Of a stretch of DNA of 46,093 bases, positions 33,000 to 41,490 are shown in pieces; positions within the stretch are counted from its first letter, which is position 1, and each line of letters begins with the position of its first letter. Position numbers and translations under genes: made by a program. The stretch is taken from contig JAILHQ010000088.1 in the NCBI GenBank assembly GCA_024695725.1, positions 1-46,093 on the forward strand, given 5' to 3'. Origin of the DNA: Cyanobacteria bacterium RUI128. GTDB lineage: Bacteria; Cyanobacteriota; Vampirovibrionia; Gastranaerophilales; Gastranaerophilaceae. A model generated the notes under the pieces. That model ran no database searches. It was given only the letters and a program-made list of their open reading frames with translations, and had not been told where the DNA came from.

Positions 33000-33060
33000 T
33001 CATGACACGACAGGGAATGGGATAATTGTTCTCATTTATAAATAATAAAGGATTACGGAT

Positions 33061-33720
33061 ATGGGTTTATCATCATCACAAGCAAGATTATTAACTTTGA
33101 CTGCAAGAATGCACCAAATAGAATATAAAGCAGCTAAATTAGAAGCAATGAAACTGCAAATGGCTAATGAATCAAGAAGAGTTTATGACGAATATCTTGA
33201 AGCATTAGACAAAACAAAAGTTCAGGTTAAGAAACTCAACTCTGTAGGTGCTGCAACTTACGAAGATATTTCAAGCTACGCAACACTGACAAGTGCAGGC
33301 TACAAACTGTATCAAATCGGCGAAGACGGCGAATTGACAGCTGTTGATTCAGGTACAGGCAGCTTCTCAATCGCAGGTCAGACTGTAAATATTTCAACCT
33401 TCAATACTGAAGTATTAACAAACCTCTTGAATTCAGGCTGGTTTATCCTTAAGAAGATTGACGTTGCATCAGGTGCTGATTTATATGAAACATCTGTTGC
33501 TGTTGATACAGGCTTGCAGGAGGTATCAGACGAAACTCTGCTCAGAAAAGCTGAAGCTAAATATGAAGCAGATATGCGCAAGATTGATATGAAAGACAGA
33601 AAATATGACCAGGATCTTGCAGCAATCGAAACTGAAAGAAACGCTATTAAGTCTGAAATGGAAACACTCAAGACTGTCGCAAAAGACAACGTCGAAAGAA
33701 CCTTCAAACTGTTCTCATAG
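33061..33720 (+). CDS. Coiled-coil protein of unknown function
   Basis: A 219-residue protein. The N-terminal coil (LTLTARMHQIEYKAAKLEAMKLQMANESRRVYDEYLEALDKTKVQ, residues 10-55) and C-terminal coil (EAKYEADMRKIDMKDRKYDQDLAAIETERNAIKSEM, 165-200) flank a Gly/Ser/Thr-rich beta segment (YQIGEDGELTAVDSGTGSFSIAGQTVNIS). This helix-beta-helix layout recalls flagellar or other secreted filament proteins, but no family is recognised. There is no signal peptide. The sigma-28-like promoter would fit a motility or surface role; this is inference. Confidence 0.7.
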   Translation: MGLSSSQARLLTLTARMHQIEYKAAKLEAMKLQMANESRRVYDEYLEALDKTKVQVKKLNSVGAATYEDISSYATLTSAGYKLYQIGEDGELTAVDSGTGSFSIAGQTVNISTFNTEVLTNLLNSGWFILKKIDVASGADLYETSVAVDTGLQEVSDETLLRKAEAKYEADMRKIDMKDRKYDQDLAAIETERNAIKSEMETLKTVAKDNVERTFKLFS

Positions 33721-33725
33721 ACACA

Positions 33726-33864
33726 GGGGTAAATGTTGTTACCCTGCCGTTACATGTCCGATTTAAGTATCGGCATGAAACAAAGATTAAAAATATAATT
33801 TTCCCTATAATTTTTCCCTATTTTTTAATTTTGCCACTTAGTTTTAAGTGGTTTTATTTTTTTT
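33726..33864 (+). terminator. 3' hairpins and terminator of the 33061 gene
   Basis: GGGGTAAATG at 33726 forms a GGGTAA/TTACCC hairpin; CCGAT/ATCGG follows near 33760. The true terminator is CCACTTA / TAAGTGG (33834-33851) followed by TTTTATTTTTTTT to 33864. Confidence 0.75.
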
Positions 33865-33956
33865 AAGAATCTTGGAGGGGGAAATAGTATAAATGAACCT
33901 TGTTATTTTAATTTAAAAATCAACTATGATATAATACAAAAAACAGGGAGAGAGAT

Positions 33957-34565
33957 ATGTCAAAAGGTTTATTCATAACATTTGAAGGAGTTGACGGTTG
34001 CGGAAAGACTACCCAAATTAAGTTGTTACAAGAATACTTTGAAAAACAGGGCAAGACAGTTTTGCTCACAAGAGAACCCGGTGCTAAAGGTTTAGGGGTA
34101 AAACTCAGAGAAATTCTGTTAAACTATGACGGAGAAGTTTCGCCTAACTGTGAAAGCTTTTTGTTCCTCGCAGACAGAGCACAACATATTGATACAATTA
34201 TTAAACCTGCCGTAGAGCGCGGTGAAATTGTACTTTGCGACCGCCACACAGATTCAACCGTTGCGTATCAGGGATACGGCAGAGGAGTTGATTTAGAACA
34301 GATTAAAATGCTCAACAATATCGCAACAAGCGGGATGAAACCTGATTTAACCTTTATTTTTGATATTGATGTTGATACCTCAATGTCACGCGTTGGGAAA
34401 GAAAAAGACAGAATGGAATCTGCAGGGATAGAGTTTTTCAAACGTGTACGCGAAGGGTATCTTGCCATCTCAAAACAGGAGCCGGAAAGAGTGAAACTTC
34501 TTAACGGAACCGACAGAATAGAAGATATACACTCACAGATTTTAGATATCATAAAAAATTATTAA
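33957..34565 (+). CDS. tmk: Thymidylate kinase
   Basis: This enzyme phosphorylates dTMP to dTDP. The P-loop FEGVDGCGKTTQ is at residues 9-20, then LTREPGAKGLGVKLR, the DRHTDSTVAYQGYGRG segment with the substrate-binding Arg, and the lid region near RVGKEKDRMES. The length of 202 residues is normal. A TATAAT box and GGGAGAGAG precede the ATG. Confidence 0.96.
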   Translation: MSKGLFITFEGVDGCGKTTQIKLLQEYFEKQGKTVLLTREPGAKGLGVKLREILLNYDGEVSPNCESFLFLADRAQHIDTIIKPAVERGEIVLCDRHTDSTVAYQGYGRGVDLEQIKMLNNIATSGMKPDLTFIFDIDVDTSMSRVGKEKDRMESAGIEFFKRVREGYLAISKQEPERVKLLNGTDRIEDIHSQILDIIKNY

Positions 34566-34599
34566 TAAAAAAGACTCCGATTTATATACTAATCGGAGT
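34565..34599 (-). terminator. Terminator of the 34655 gene (minus strand)
   Basis: Perfect 9-bp stem ACTCCGATT / AATCGGAGT (34574-34582 with 34591-34599). On the minus strand it is followed by CTTTTTTATT; on the plus strand it lacks a T run, so it mainly serves the leftward gene. Confidence 0.75.
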
Positions 34600-34654
34600 T
34601 CTATATTAAATCAGTGTTATATCAAGTTTTTTAACCTACTATAACCCTTGAGAA

Positions 34655-34990
34655 CTAAATCGTTTTTGCTCTTAAAGCATAATATTTGGATATAACTGTT
34701 TCTTTTATGTATTCAAAAGTGTTACGTGCCTGTTTTGCAAAGTAACCTACTTTTTCTTTGAAAGACATGCCTTCTTCAGACATTTCTTCCGACAAATCAA
34801 AAATACGTTGTTGAGCATCAGCAGATTTTTTAGCGTGCAATCTTGCTCTTGCCTGATTATCAAGCGTTTTAAACATTTTTGCAGAATCTTTATCGCTTAT
34901 AGCCTTGCTGTACTTGTACATAGCTTTATAAGTTTGCTTTTTAGGTTTCTGAATTTCTGCGCCCAGGCCCATAACTTTTGCAACGTTCAT
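34655..34990 (-). CDS. Unknown basic helical protein, 111 residues
   Basis: A lysine-rich protein predicted almost wholly helical (MYKYSKAISDKDSAKMFKTLDNQARARLHAKKSADAQQRIF and EKVGYFAKQARNTFEYIKETVISKYYALRAKTI). No signal peptide, membrane segment or named domain. GAGGT precedes the ATG and a terminator follows. It is monocistronic and converges on tmk. Confidence 0.65.
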   Translation of the reverse strand: MNVAKVMGLGAEIQKPKKQTYKAMYKYSKAISDKDSAKMFKTLDNQARARLHAKKSADAQQRIFDLSEEMSEEGMSFKEKVGYFAKQARNTFEYIKETVISKYYALRAKTI

Positions 34991-35126
34991 TATATGATAC
35001 CTCTTTTTATTTTTACCATGTTCACCATATATAAAACCCGTAAAAATATTTTTTGCGGGGTAGGGATAAATGTAACAGGGGTAAATGTGTTAGTAAATAT
35101 TTAACTCAACAACAACTCCATTTTTA

Positions 35127-35135
35127 TGCTACAAT
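35127..35135 (+). promoter_or_regulatory. Promoter of tRNA-Ser
   Basis: TGCTACAAT is an extended -10 element. Transcription would start near 35142, ten bases before the tRNA. Confidence 0.55.
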
Positions 35136-35151
35136 ATAAACTGACCATTAA

Positions 35152-35238
35152 GGAGTGGTGTCCGAGTGGTTTAAGGTGCAAACCTGGAACGTTTGTGTGG
35201 GGGAAACTCCACCGGGGGTTCGAATCCCCCCTACTCCG
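35152..35238 (+). tRNA. tRNA-Ser (anticodon GGA)
   Basis: A class II tRNA of 87 nt. Acceptor GGAGTGG / CTACTCC (one G-U pair), anticodon stem CAAAC / GTTTG around CTGGAAC, giving GGA, which reads TCC and TCT. It has a long variable arm (GTGGGGGAAACTCCAC), T arm GGGGG-TTCGAAT-CCCCC and discriminator G as needed for serine. CCA is not encoded. Confidence 0.96.
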
Positions 35239-35254
35239 AATTTTATTATAAAAG

Positions 35255-35277
35255 ACAGGGTTTACCCCTGTTTTTTT
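35255..35277 (+). terminator. Terminator of tRNA-Ser
   Basis: Stem ACAGGG / CCCTGT (35255-35260 with 35266-35271), loop TTTAC, followed by seven T residues. Confidence 0.85.
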
Positions 35278-35299
35278 ATCATCAATTATGAGTCTTTCA

Positions 35300-35325
35300 A
35301 AGGGTAATTATATTCATTTACCCTT
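35300..35325. repeat. Hairpin made of GGGTAA-element arms
   Basis: Perfect AAGGGTAA / TTACCCTT pair (35300-35307 with 35318-35325), followed by another TATTTACCCC (35325-35334). It lies just after the RTX gene stop on the minus strand and lacks a T run on either side. Confidence 0.6.
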
Positions 35326-35339
35326 ATTTACCCCTGCCT

Positions 35340-38300
35340 CTATTGATTTATCGGAGCGAATTGAGCAACCAATGAAGTAATATCAGTTTCATTATCAGAA
35401 TGGAGTACATCCTGAACACTTCCGTAGCCGTTATCAACCAGCCAGCCTGCTACATTTTGGCGAACAGAATCTATCGTATTTTGGCTATATGTGAAGATTT
35501 TATTCCCGCCGGCATAAACCTCTTCAATAGCATGCATCTTTTCACGTCCGCAATTGACTACGACACCTGTTTCTTCTGCTTCTTTACCGGCATACTTGAT
35601 ATAAAAATCACGACTGTAATTCATTAAGTTACCTTTAGCATCAACTTCCACGTCAAACAGGAATGAATAACCGTTTGCACTACTATCCAGATACAATTTA
35701 TCATCACCTGCATAATCATTGATAATAGAATATCTGTTACTGCTTGTTATATGCAAAGTGTATACGTTGTCATTTTTAGAACCTGCCCAGGAATCATCTT
35801 CAATATACGTTGTTCCGCTTCCTTCATAACTAAGCTGTTCTTCATATAATTGAACATAGTTTACATCTGACCAGGTGAACATATTAGTTTTAAAGATTTT
35901 AAGCATTTCTTTTAATTGTTCTTTAGTACCGTTTTTAATAGCATCTTGAACAGAGGCAAATCCGTTACCCTCAGCATTTAGCCAAGTCGCAATTTTTGCG
36001 GCGGTATCATCGATTTTATCCTGATCATAAGATGCTGCTGAGCCTTTTTCTGCAAAGAACGGTTCATTATATCCGATTACATACGTATCTACCGCAGTTA
36101 CTTCTGTTGTACCGTCCTTTATTACATTTCCGTAATTGTCGTTTTTAAGCAGACTTATCAAACCTTGTGCTTCCTGTTCGTTATCCCAGGCATGCATTTC
36201 AACAGTTTGAGTTTGTGCCTTACCATCAACTATGTATTTTTTATATTGTAAATCGGATTTATCACTGTAAAATACTTTTTCGTTATCTATATAGCCATAG
36301 AATGTAAGTGATTTTACAAGTGATGTGGTTTTAGATGACGGATAATCAGCAGCATTAACAATTCTTGTTCCGATAGTTTGAGTTTGCCATTCGTTGTTAA
36401 TCAAATATTGATTAATCCCGTCCCCTCTCAAATTAGAATCAGTACTGTAAAATACATTATTGCTACTGTCTTTATAGCCGTAATAAACCGTATACTCAGT
36501 TACTTTTTTATCATTTGCTTCTAATACGGTAAATTTTCTGCCATCTTGTTTATATTGCCATTCATCTACACCTTCGACAGTTTTAATATACTGAACAATA
36601 TCCTCACGTTTTGAAGCCAAGTCAGCATCTGTATCCCAAAGAATATGATTGGCATCAGCTTTATATACATAACCGTATGTTGTTACATTCTCAGCAATAT
36701 ACTTCACATCATCAAGTCCGACTTCAGCCGTTGAGATTTTTCTTGTTACTCTTGTCGTTTCAGTCAAACCGTAACTAACTTTATCTTCCGTAACAGCCAC
36801 AATATTCTCTGATGCCAAGTCTGGATCAAAATCCCAAAATGTTTCTTCTGTTTGCGTATTTCTGTACTGGTACTGAATCCATTTTTCCCTGCTGAATGTT
36901 GTATCTTTAACATACATATCTCCGGTTGAAACAACATTTCCGTCTTTTTGAGTCAAATCAAAATAAGTCATATATGAACCAAGCGCAAGTGAAAGAGTAT
37001 CATACCCTGATTCATCAGATATTATATTCTTTGCCTTAACTGATGAAGCAACAGGAGTTGAAACATAGATATCATTACCGGTACCACCATACATATATGC
37101 ATTGTCATCAATCATAGTATCGTTACCGTCACCGCCATAGAGATAATCTTTGCCGCTTGTTGCAGTCCAACCGTTCAATACATCGTTTCCGTCACCGCCT
37201 TTTAGCGTATCCTGCTTATTAGCACCTTCTATATAATCATTATAGGCTGTACCTGTATATTTATTTGCCTTATGATCTGATAATAGGCTTGTGGTTCTCC
37301 AAGAATGTTCTATCTGCATATTATCAGCCAGATTTAAAACCATATAGTCTGCGCCTGTCTTACCATTATCAATATACTTAACCCCGTATTCTCCTTTAGC
37401 TGATTTGAAATAATCTTTCAAAACAACTTTGTTTACAGGTATAGTTGTTCTTGTATAATCATCGCCGGCCTGATATGCACCGATAACCAAATCGTTTCCG
37501 CTTTTGACATAAGTTGCACCTGTCGGATTACTTGATGTTGTGTCAAAAACAGGATTTACAAAAGTCGGGAATACATCACTATATGTTAGTTTCATTGACG
37601 GTGTAAAATACAGATAATCATTTTTTAGATTAGTAAATCTTATAGTATCACTACCGTTGCTATTATAGATTGTATCTTTGTAATGTTCTATATCGTTACC
37701 TTTTTCATCAAACTGGTTATAGACATAAACATCATCCCCGTCTCCGCCGTAAATTTTATCATTCCCGCGAGAACCATTAATGGTATCATTACCCGCAAGA
37801 GCTTTTATTGTATCTGCTTTTACCGTTCCTGATATTTCATCATCATAAATTGTACCGGTAATAGTTGAGCCTTTCGTTGTAGGTTTGCCTTTACCTGCTG
37901 ACAAATATGCATAAACATCAGTATCACCCACAGTTAAGTCAATTTTATTTGTATTACCAAAATAATTTTTTACTGTTATTTTCTGAGTTACTGCCTTACT
38001 GCCTGCAATTGCATCGTATTTATTTGTGATAACTAAATCCTTTTTGTTACTTGCCACTTTGTACGTAGTTTCTTTTGGCTCGTATTCAGTATCCAGATTT
38101 ATCTGCACTTTGATCTTTTCATCGACTTCAATTTTATCCAAATCAAAAGTGATGATATCATTTCCATCATCTTTTCCGATATTAATTGTTTTATCACCGA
38201 TTCCGTTTATGGTTATCTTATCATTACCTTTATTTCCGTATATTTTATCAATCCCGTCGCCGGTTACGATTTTATCGGCCTTTTTCCCGCCTTTTATATC

Positions 38301-39206
38301 GTCATCATATGCCGTTCCGACGATAGTTTGTGCCTTTGATTTATCTTCGTAATCAAACGTAAAAGTATGAAGATGGAAAATATTAGATAAAGATTTTTCA
38401 AGACCGCTATTATCTACCGATATAAATATGCTAGGCTCATTTTTGAAATAATCTTTTACTGTTGTAGTTTCAGTAGTTGTTACTCCTGCTTCTGTCCAGC
38501 TTCTTTTTATCAGCAGATTATTACCCTCTTTTACATAGTCATATTCTGCAAAATCATCATCACCTTGGTTATAGTCAAATGCAAGCACAACTTTTGATTT
38601 TAAACCGTCACCTTTAAATACGATAACATCATCTCCATCACCTTTTTTTATCTGGATAGTTTTTGTACCGGAACCATCTACCGTTATGGTATCAACTTCC
38701 TGACCTGCGTTGAGTGTATCATTACCGACACCTGTAAATATTTTATCTTTATATTTTGTAGCAGTTATCGTATCACTGCCGCCGCCTGCAGTTATAGTCA
38801 CACCTATATTCTTTTGGGCATTTTTCTTTGTTGGGGTATAACTTCCTTCTGCACTTATATTGATGATTTCATCAAAATTTGTTCCATATACATTTACACC
38901 TTTTTGAGGGGCAGTAATTGTTAAAGATTCAGCACCGTTTTTGTCTTTATAAAATTCTGTAAGAGATTTGTTATAGTCTTCTCCGCCCAATGCCTGTATG
39001 GTCATATCAGGGTGAAAATTAATAAACTTTATAGTTTTACCGCCTGCTTTAACTGTCAGTACGTTTCCTGATGCAGTCACACTTGATATACCATCTAAAA
39101 ACCCTGTACTACCCGGAGTTTTTATAGAAATAGTGTCATACCCGTTTAAGTTATATGATTTTTTTATTGTTCTTGGCTTAGTAAAATCGACTACTTGTGT
39201 TACCAT
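35340..39206 (-). CDS. Giant RTX-type calcium-binding protein
   Basis: A 1288-residue protein without an N-terminal signal peptide. Hemolysin-type nonapeptides (GGxGxDxxx) occur in four clusters near residues 140-175, 300-350, 455-495 and 655-710, for example GGDGNDVLNGW, GNDKIYGGDGDDVYVY and GGTGNDIYV. These bind calcium and mark proteins exported by type I secretion. Residues about 780-1005 hold degenerate repeats of roughly 55 residues, each with YGY, then FY/LW and a TDxDL segment (STDSNL, DTDADL, DFDPDL, SDKSDL). An adhesin or surface-layer role is likely; no toxin domain is visible. No type I transporter lies in the window. AAGGGGA precedes the ATG. Confidence 0.85.
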   Translation of the reverse strand: MVTQVVDFTKPRTIKKSYNLNGYDTISIKTPGSTGFLDGISSVTASGNVLTVKAGGKTIKFINFHPDMTIQALGGEDYNKSLTEFYKDKNGAESLTITAPQKGVNVYGTNFDEIINISAEGSYTPTKKNAQKNIGVTITAGGGSDTITATKYKDKIFTGVGNDTLNAGQEVDTITVDGSGTKTIQIKKGDGDDVIVFKGDGLKSKVVLAFDYNQGDDDFAEYDYVKEGNNLLIKRSWTEAGVTTTETTTVKDYFKNEPSIFISVDNSGLEKSLSNIFHLHTFTFDYEDKSKAQTIVGTAYDDDIKGGKKADKIVTGDGIDKIYGNKGNDKITINGIGDKTINIGKDDGNDIITFDLDKIEVDEKIKVQINLDTEYEPKETTYKVASNKKDLVITNKYDAIAGSKAVTQKITVKNYFGNTNKIDLTVGDTDVYAYLSAGKGKPTTKGSTITGTIYDDEISGTVKADTIKALAGNDTINGSRGNDKIYGGDGDDVYVYNQFDEKGNDIEHYKDTIYNSNGSDTIRFTNLKNDYLYFTPSMKLTYSDVFPTFVNPVFDTTSSNPTGATYVKSGNDLVIGAYQAGDDYTRTTIPVNKVVLKDYFKSAKGEYGVKYIDNGKTGADYMVLNLADNMQIEHSWRTTSLLSDHKANKYTGTAYNDYIEGANKQDTLKGGDGNDVLNGWTATSGKDYLYGGDGNDTMIDDNAYMYGGTGNDIYVSTPVASSVKAKNIISDESGYDTLSLALGSYMTYFDLTQKDGNVVSTGDMYVKDTTFSREKWIQYQYRNTQTEETFWDFDPDLASENIVAVTEDKVSYGLTETTRVTRKISTAEVGLDDVKYIAENVTTYGYVYKADANHILWDTDADLASKREDIVQYIKTVEGVDEWQYKQDGRKFTVLEANDKKVTEYTVYYGYKDSSNNVFYSTDSNLRGDGINQYLINNEWQTQTIGTRIVNAADYPSSKTTSLVKSLTFYGYIDNEKVFYSDKSDLQYKKYIVDGKAQTQTVEMHAWDNEQEAQGLISLLKNDNYGNVIKDGTTEVTAVDTYVIGYNEPFFAEKGSAASYDQDKIDDTAAKIATWLNAEGNGFASVQDAIKNGTKEQLKEMLKIFKTNMFTWSDVNYVQLYEEQLSYEGSGTTYIEDDSWAGSKNDNVYTLHITSSNRYSIINDYAGDDKLYLDSSANGYSFLFDVEVDAKGNLMNYSRDFYIKYAGKEAEETGVVVNCGREKMHAIEEVYAGGNKIFTYSQNTIDSVRQNVAGWLVDNGYGSVQDVLHSDNETDITSLVAQFAPINQ

Positions 39207-39472
39207 AAATTTTCCCCTTTATATATCCGTTACTCAAATTCTTAGTATAAAAAATGCGCAAAACTGTTGTTTTACACATCATTTTATATTTTATTCAAAC
39301 CTTCACACCATACACCCGAAAAAACAAAATTTTCGGCAATTTTCAGATTAAGAAAAAGTACGTTGCGCAATGAATTCATACGACAATTATATCAATATTT
39401 AACCGTACATGTCAAAACAATTCGACAGTATATTAAGATATCGTCATACTGAGTTTAATGTTTGTCCATACT

Positions 39473-40459
39473 CTACATCTGCGCTTCTAAACATTGTTTG
39501 AGCATTTTTATATAATCTTTTTTCAGACTTTTTGGGGAAACAATTTTCACAAATTCGCCCCACTTAAAGACGTGCCAAATGATTTCGTAAGGTCCTGATG
39601 CTTTGAACTTGACCGTAACAGACCCATCTTCGTTCTGTTTAACTTTTTGTGTCGGGTGGAAATTGTAGTGCAGGACATCATCAGCCACTTCAGGCGAGAA
39701 GAGTAATTCCACTTTAATAATTTCGTTTTGATAAACCCCAAAAGATTTACTGGCATAAGCGGATATATCAAAATCGCCTTTGTCGAAGGTTTCGTGTAAC
39801 AGGCTGACATCAGAAAACCTGTGTAAAAGATAAACAAACGGATCTTTATAATCTTTCTCAACCCCGATAAGATAAACATTTGTGCCATAAATTATTCCGT
39901 AAGGTGACAACACTTTTTCTCTTACTTCACCATCATATTTTGCGTTATATTTGCAGCTTATTTTTCTGTTTTCTTTTATGGCTTTTCTTATTGTGTCGAG
40001 CATAGTCAAATCGATTTTATAGCTTGGTTTTTGAGAAACTGCAACCCCTTCCGATTTCATAATCAGTTCTATTGCATCTTCGACTTTTGTAATTTGTTTT
40101 CTCGAATGAGCTTTCAGCTTGGACAATATTCTTTCCACAAGCGCTTTTTTATCATCGTGAGGAAGCCCGTTTTTTATCGCCTCAAGTTCGGCAATTTCCT
40201 CAGGCGAAAAGCTGATTATTTCGTTCATATAACTTGTATTGATAAACCCCCAGTGTTTTTCTTTCCCGACTGTTTCTATTTCGCTGATTTGCGGGATACC
40301 GTCAAGCAGTGCATCTCTGATTCTTTCTGCAGTTTTTCTTGAGACACCGAGTTCATTTCTTATATCGTTCAGGGTTATCCCCAAAACTCTTTCCTGCATA
40401 AGCACTACCAGATACAAAATATCTGTCAGTCGTGAATATCTGGGTTTATCTTCTGTCAT
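39473..40459 (-). CDS. WYL-domain transcriptional regulator
   Basis: A YafY/WYL-type regulator of 328 residues. The N-terminal winged helix-turn-helix (about 1-75) contains TLNDIRNELGVSRKTAERIRDALL. The WYL region (about 145-225) has ENRKISCKYNAKYDGEVREKVLSPYGIIYGTNVYLIGVE, and a WCX-like C-terminus follows. WYL regulators often repress defence systems. The ATG at 40459 follows GGAGAG; the upstream ATG at 40504 lies beyond the predicted -10 box (TAAGAT, 40487-40482), so it is rejected. The promoter carries a 13-bp motif also found before the gene at 40994, so it may control itself and that gene. Confidence 0.88.
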   Translation of the reverse strand: MTEDKPRYSRLTDILYLVVLMQERVLGITLNDIRNELGVSRKTAERIRDALLDGIPQISEIETVGKEKHWGFINTSYMNEIISFSPEEIAELEAIKNGLPHDDKKALVERILSKLKAHSRKQITKVEDAIELIMKSEGVAVSQKPSYKIDLTMLDTIRKAIKENRKISCKYNAKYDGEVREKVLSPYGIIYGTNVYLIGVEKDYKDPFVYLLHRFSDVSLLHETFDKGDFDISAYASKSFGVYQNEIIKVELLFSPEVADDVLHYNFHPTQKVKQNEDGSVTVKFKASGPYEIIWHVFKWGEFVKIVSPKSLKKDYIKMLKQCLEAQM

Positions 40460-40492
40460 TTTTGCTCTCCATAATTTGATTATCTTATTACT

Positions 40493-40505
40493 TAACCACG
40501 TCATA
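40493..40505 (-). promoter_or_regulatory. Candidate operator in the WYL gene promoter
   Basis: TAACCACGTCATA (plus-strand reading), identical to 41326-41338. It lies exactly 5 bp upstream of the -10 candidate TAAGAT of the WYL gene. In this copy the site extends to an ACCA...TGGT inverted repeat. Confidence 0.55.
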
Positions 40506-40583
40506 TATGGTCTTGTCTATTCTAACAATTTTATCAACATCCGTCAACAGTGGGGGGTAAATGTGCAAAATATAAAATATTGT

Positions 40584-40605
40584 CCCCTCCCATAGGGGGG
40601 AGGGG
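40584..40605. repeat. GC-rich hairpin in AT-rich spacer
   Basis: CCCCTCCC (40584-40591) pairs with GGGAGGGG (40598-40605) across a 6-nt loop. No T run follows. It lies between the WYL gene promoter and the 40746 gene; the remaining spacer to 40745 shows no gene. Confidence 0.55.
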
Positions 40606-40745
40606 TAGTGAGAGAGTATTTATTTTTAATTAAACAACCAATAGAGATGCAAAAAACATGTGTAGAATATATTATTAAGTTGTTAAAAAAAGGTGTGTGG
40701 AGTAAATGTATGGGAGTTAATTGAGATCACATTATTAAAATATAA

Positions 40746-40919
40746 TTAGAGTATGTTATTATTTCTGTTTTTGATGATATTTTCGTGCAGAATGATATCA
40801 TCTCTTATTGCTTCGACATCTGCATCAGTAGTCATTTCAATATAATTCTGAACAGATTCAAAAATTTTTATCCCGAACAATTTCACTTCATTTTTAACTG
40901 TACTGACTGTCTTAGCCAT
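40746..40919 (-). CDS. Small unknown protein, 57 residues
   Basis: Starts at ATG 40919 with GAGGA close before it; four additional residues are possible upstream but would place the ribosome site inside the gene. Sequence MAKTVSTVKNEVKLFGIKIFESVQ, then an acidic stretch (TTDADVEAIRDDI) and an Asn-rich end. No family is recognised. It lies between the WYL gene and another small gene in a defence-type neighbourhood. Confidence 0.5.
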   Translation of the reverse strand: MAKTVSTVKNEVKLFGIKIFESVQNYIEMTTDADVEAIRDDIILHENIIKNRNNNIL

Positions 40920-40993
40920 ATTTTTCCTCACACATATCTAACCTGTACTATTATCATACAACCCTACTATGTCAAATTCGGACAGTGGTACCC

Positions 40994-41287
40994 CTAAACT
41001 TTAAATTCATCTTCTTTATCTGCCGTTTTTATTTTTAGGACGACCGTATTTTCGGCAAGATTCTCATCAACTTGTGTTGACAGATCGACCACCATATCGC
41101 CATCGACACAGTTTTCAATCCTGCTGAAGATATTTGCCATATCCGCCAGAGTAAAACTCTGGTTAACAACAAACTCATAGAACATAGATTTCATGTTCGG
41201 GTTTTTATCTGCAAGCGTTTTAATTTCATCTTCCTGTTCCGGAGTCATATCATTGACTATTGTAATAACTGTTTCATCTGATATCAT
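40994..41287 (-). CDS. Small acidic unknown protein, 97 residues
   Basis: The ATG at 41287 follows AGGAGA; the longer reading from 41377 would begin upstream of the -10 box (TATAAT, 41320-41315) and is rejected. The protein is acidic (MISDETVITIVNDMTPEQEDEIK and DGDMVVDLSTQVDENLAENTVVLKIKTADKEDEF), and mixed helix and strand. No family is recognised. Its promoter carries the same 13-bp motif at the same distance from -10 as the WYL gene, which suggests common control. Confidence 0.6.
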   Translation of the reverse strand: MISDETVITIVNDMTPEQEDEIKTLADKNPNMKSMFYEFVVNQSFTLADMANIFSRIENCVDGDMVVDLSTQVDENLAENTVVLKIKTADKEDEFKV

Positions 41288-41325
41288 ATTTATCTCCTTA
41301 CACGATACAATATGATTATACTGGG

Positions 41326-41338
41326 TAACCACGTCATA
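41326..41338 (-). promoter_or_regulatory. Candidate operator before the 97-aa gene
   Basis: TAACCACGTCATA, identical to 40493-40505, 5 bp upstream of a perfect TATAAT on the minus strand (41320-41315). Both copies are followed at the same spacing (3 bp) by GG on the plus strand. Confidence 0.6.
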
Positions 41339-41377
41339 AACGGGGGTATATTTTTGCCATATCACGTTTCTGTACAA

Positions 41378-41436
41378 CAGATTAGGTGCAAGCCCCCTTA
41401 ATTATTCACCCCGCTCATTTTATCCCCCCTAATCTG
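41378..41436. promoter_or_regulatory. Inverted repeat upstream of the PIF1-like gene
   Basis: CAGATTAGG (41378-41386) and CCTAATCTG (41428-41436) are exact inverted copies 41 bp apart. The right arm covers the -35 position of a promoter whose -10 is TATACT at 41451-41456, as an operator or activator site would. Confidence 0.45.
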
Positions 41437-41490
41437 ACGCAGTTGTTATTTATACTAAAAACAAATGGGAAAATATAAAGAGAGATTAAT

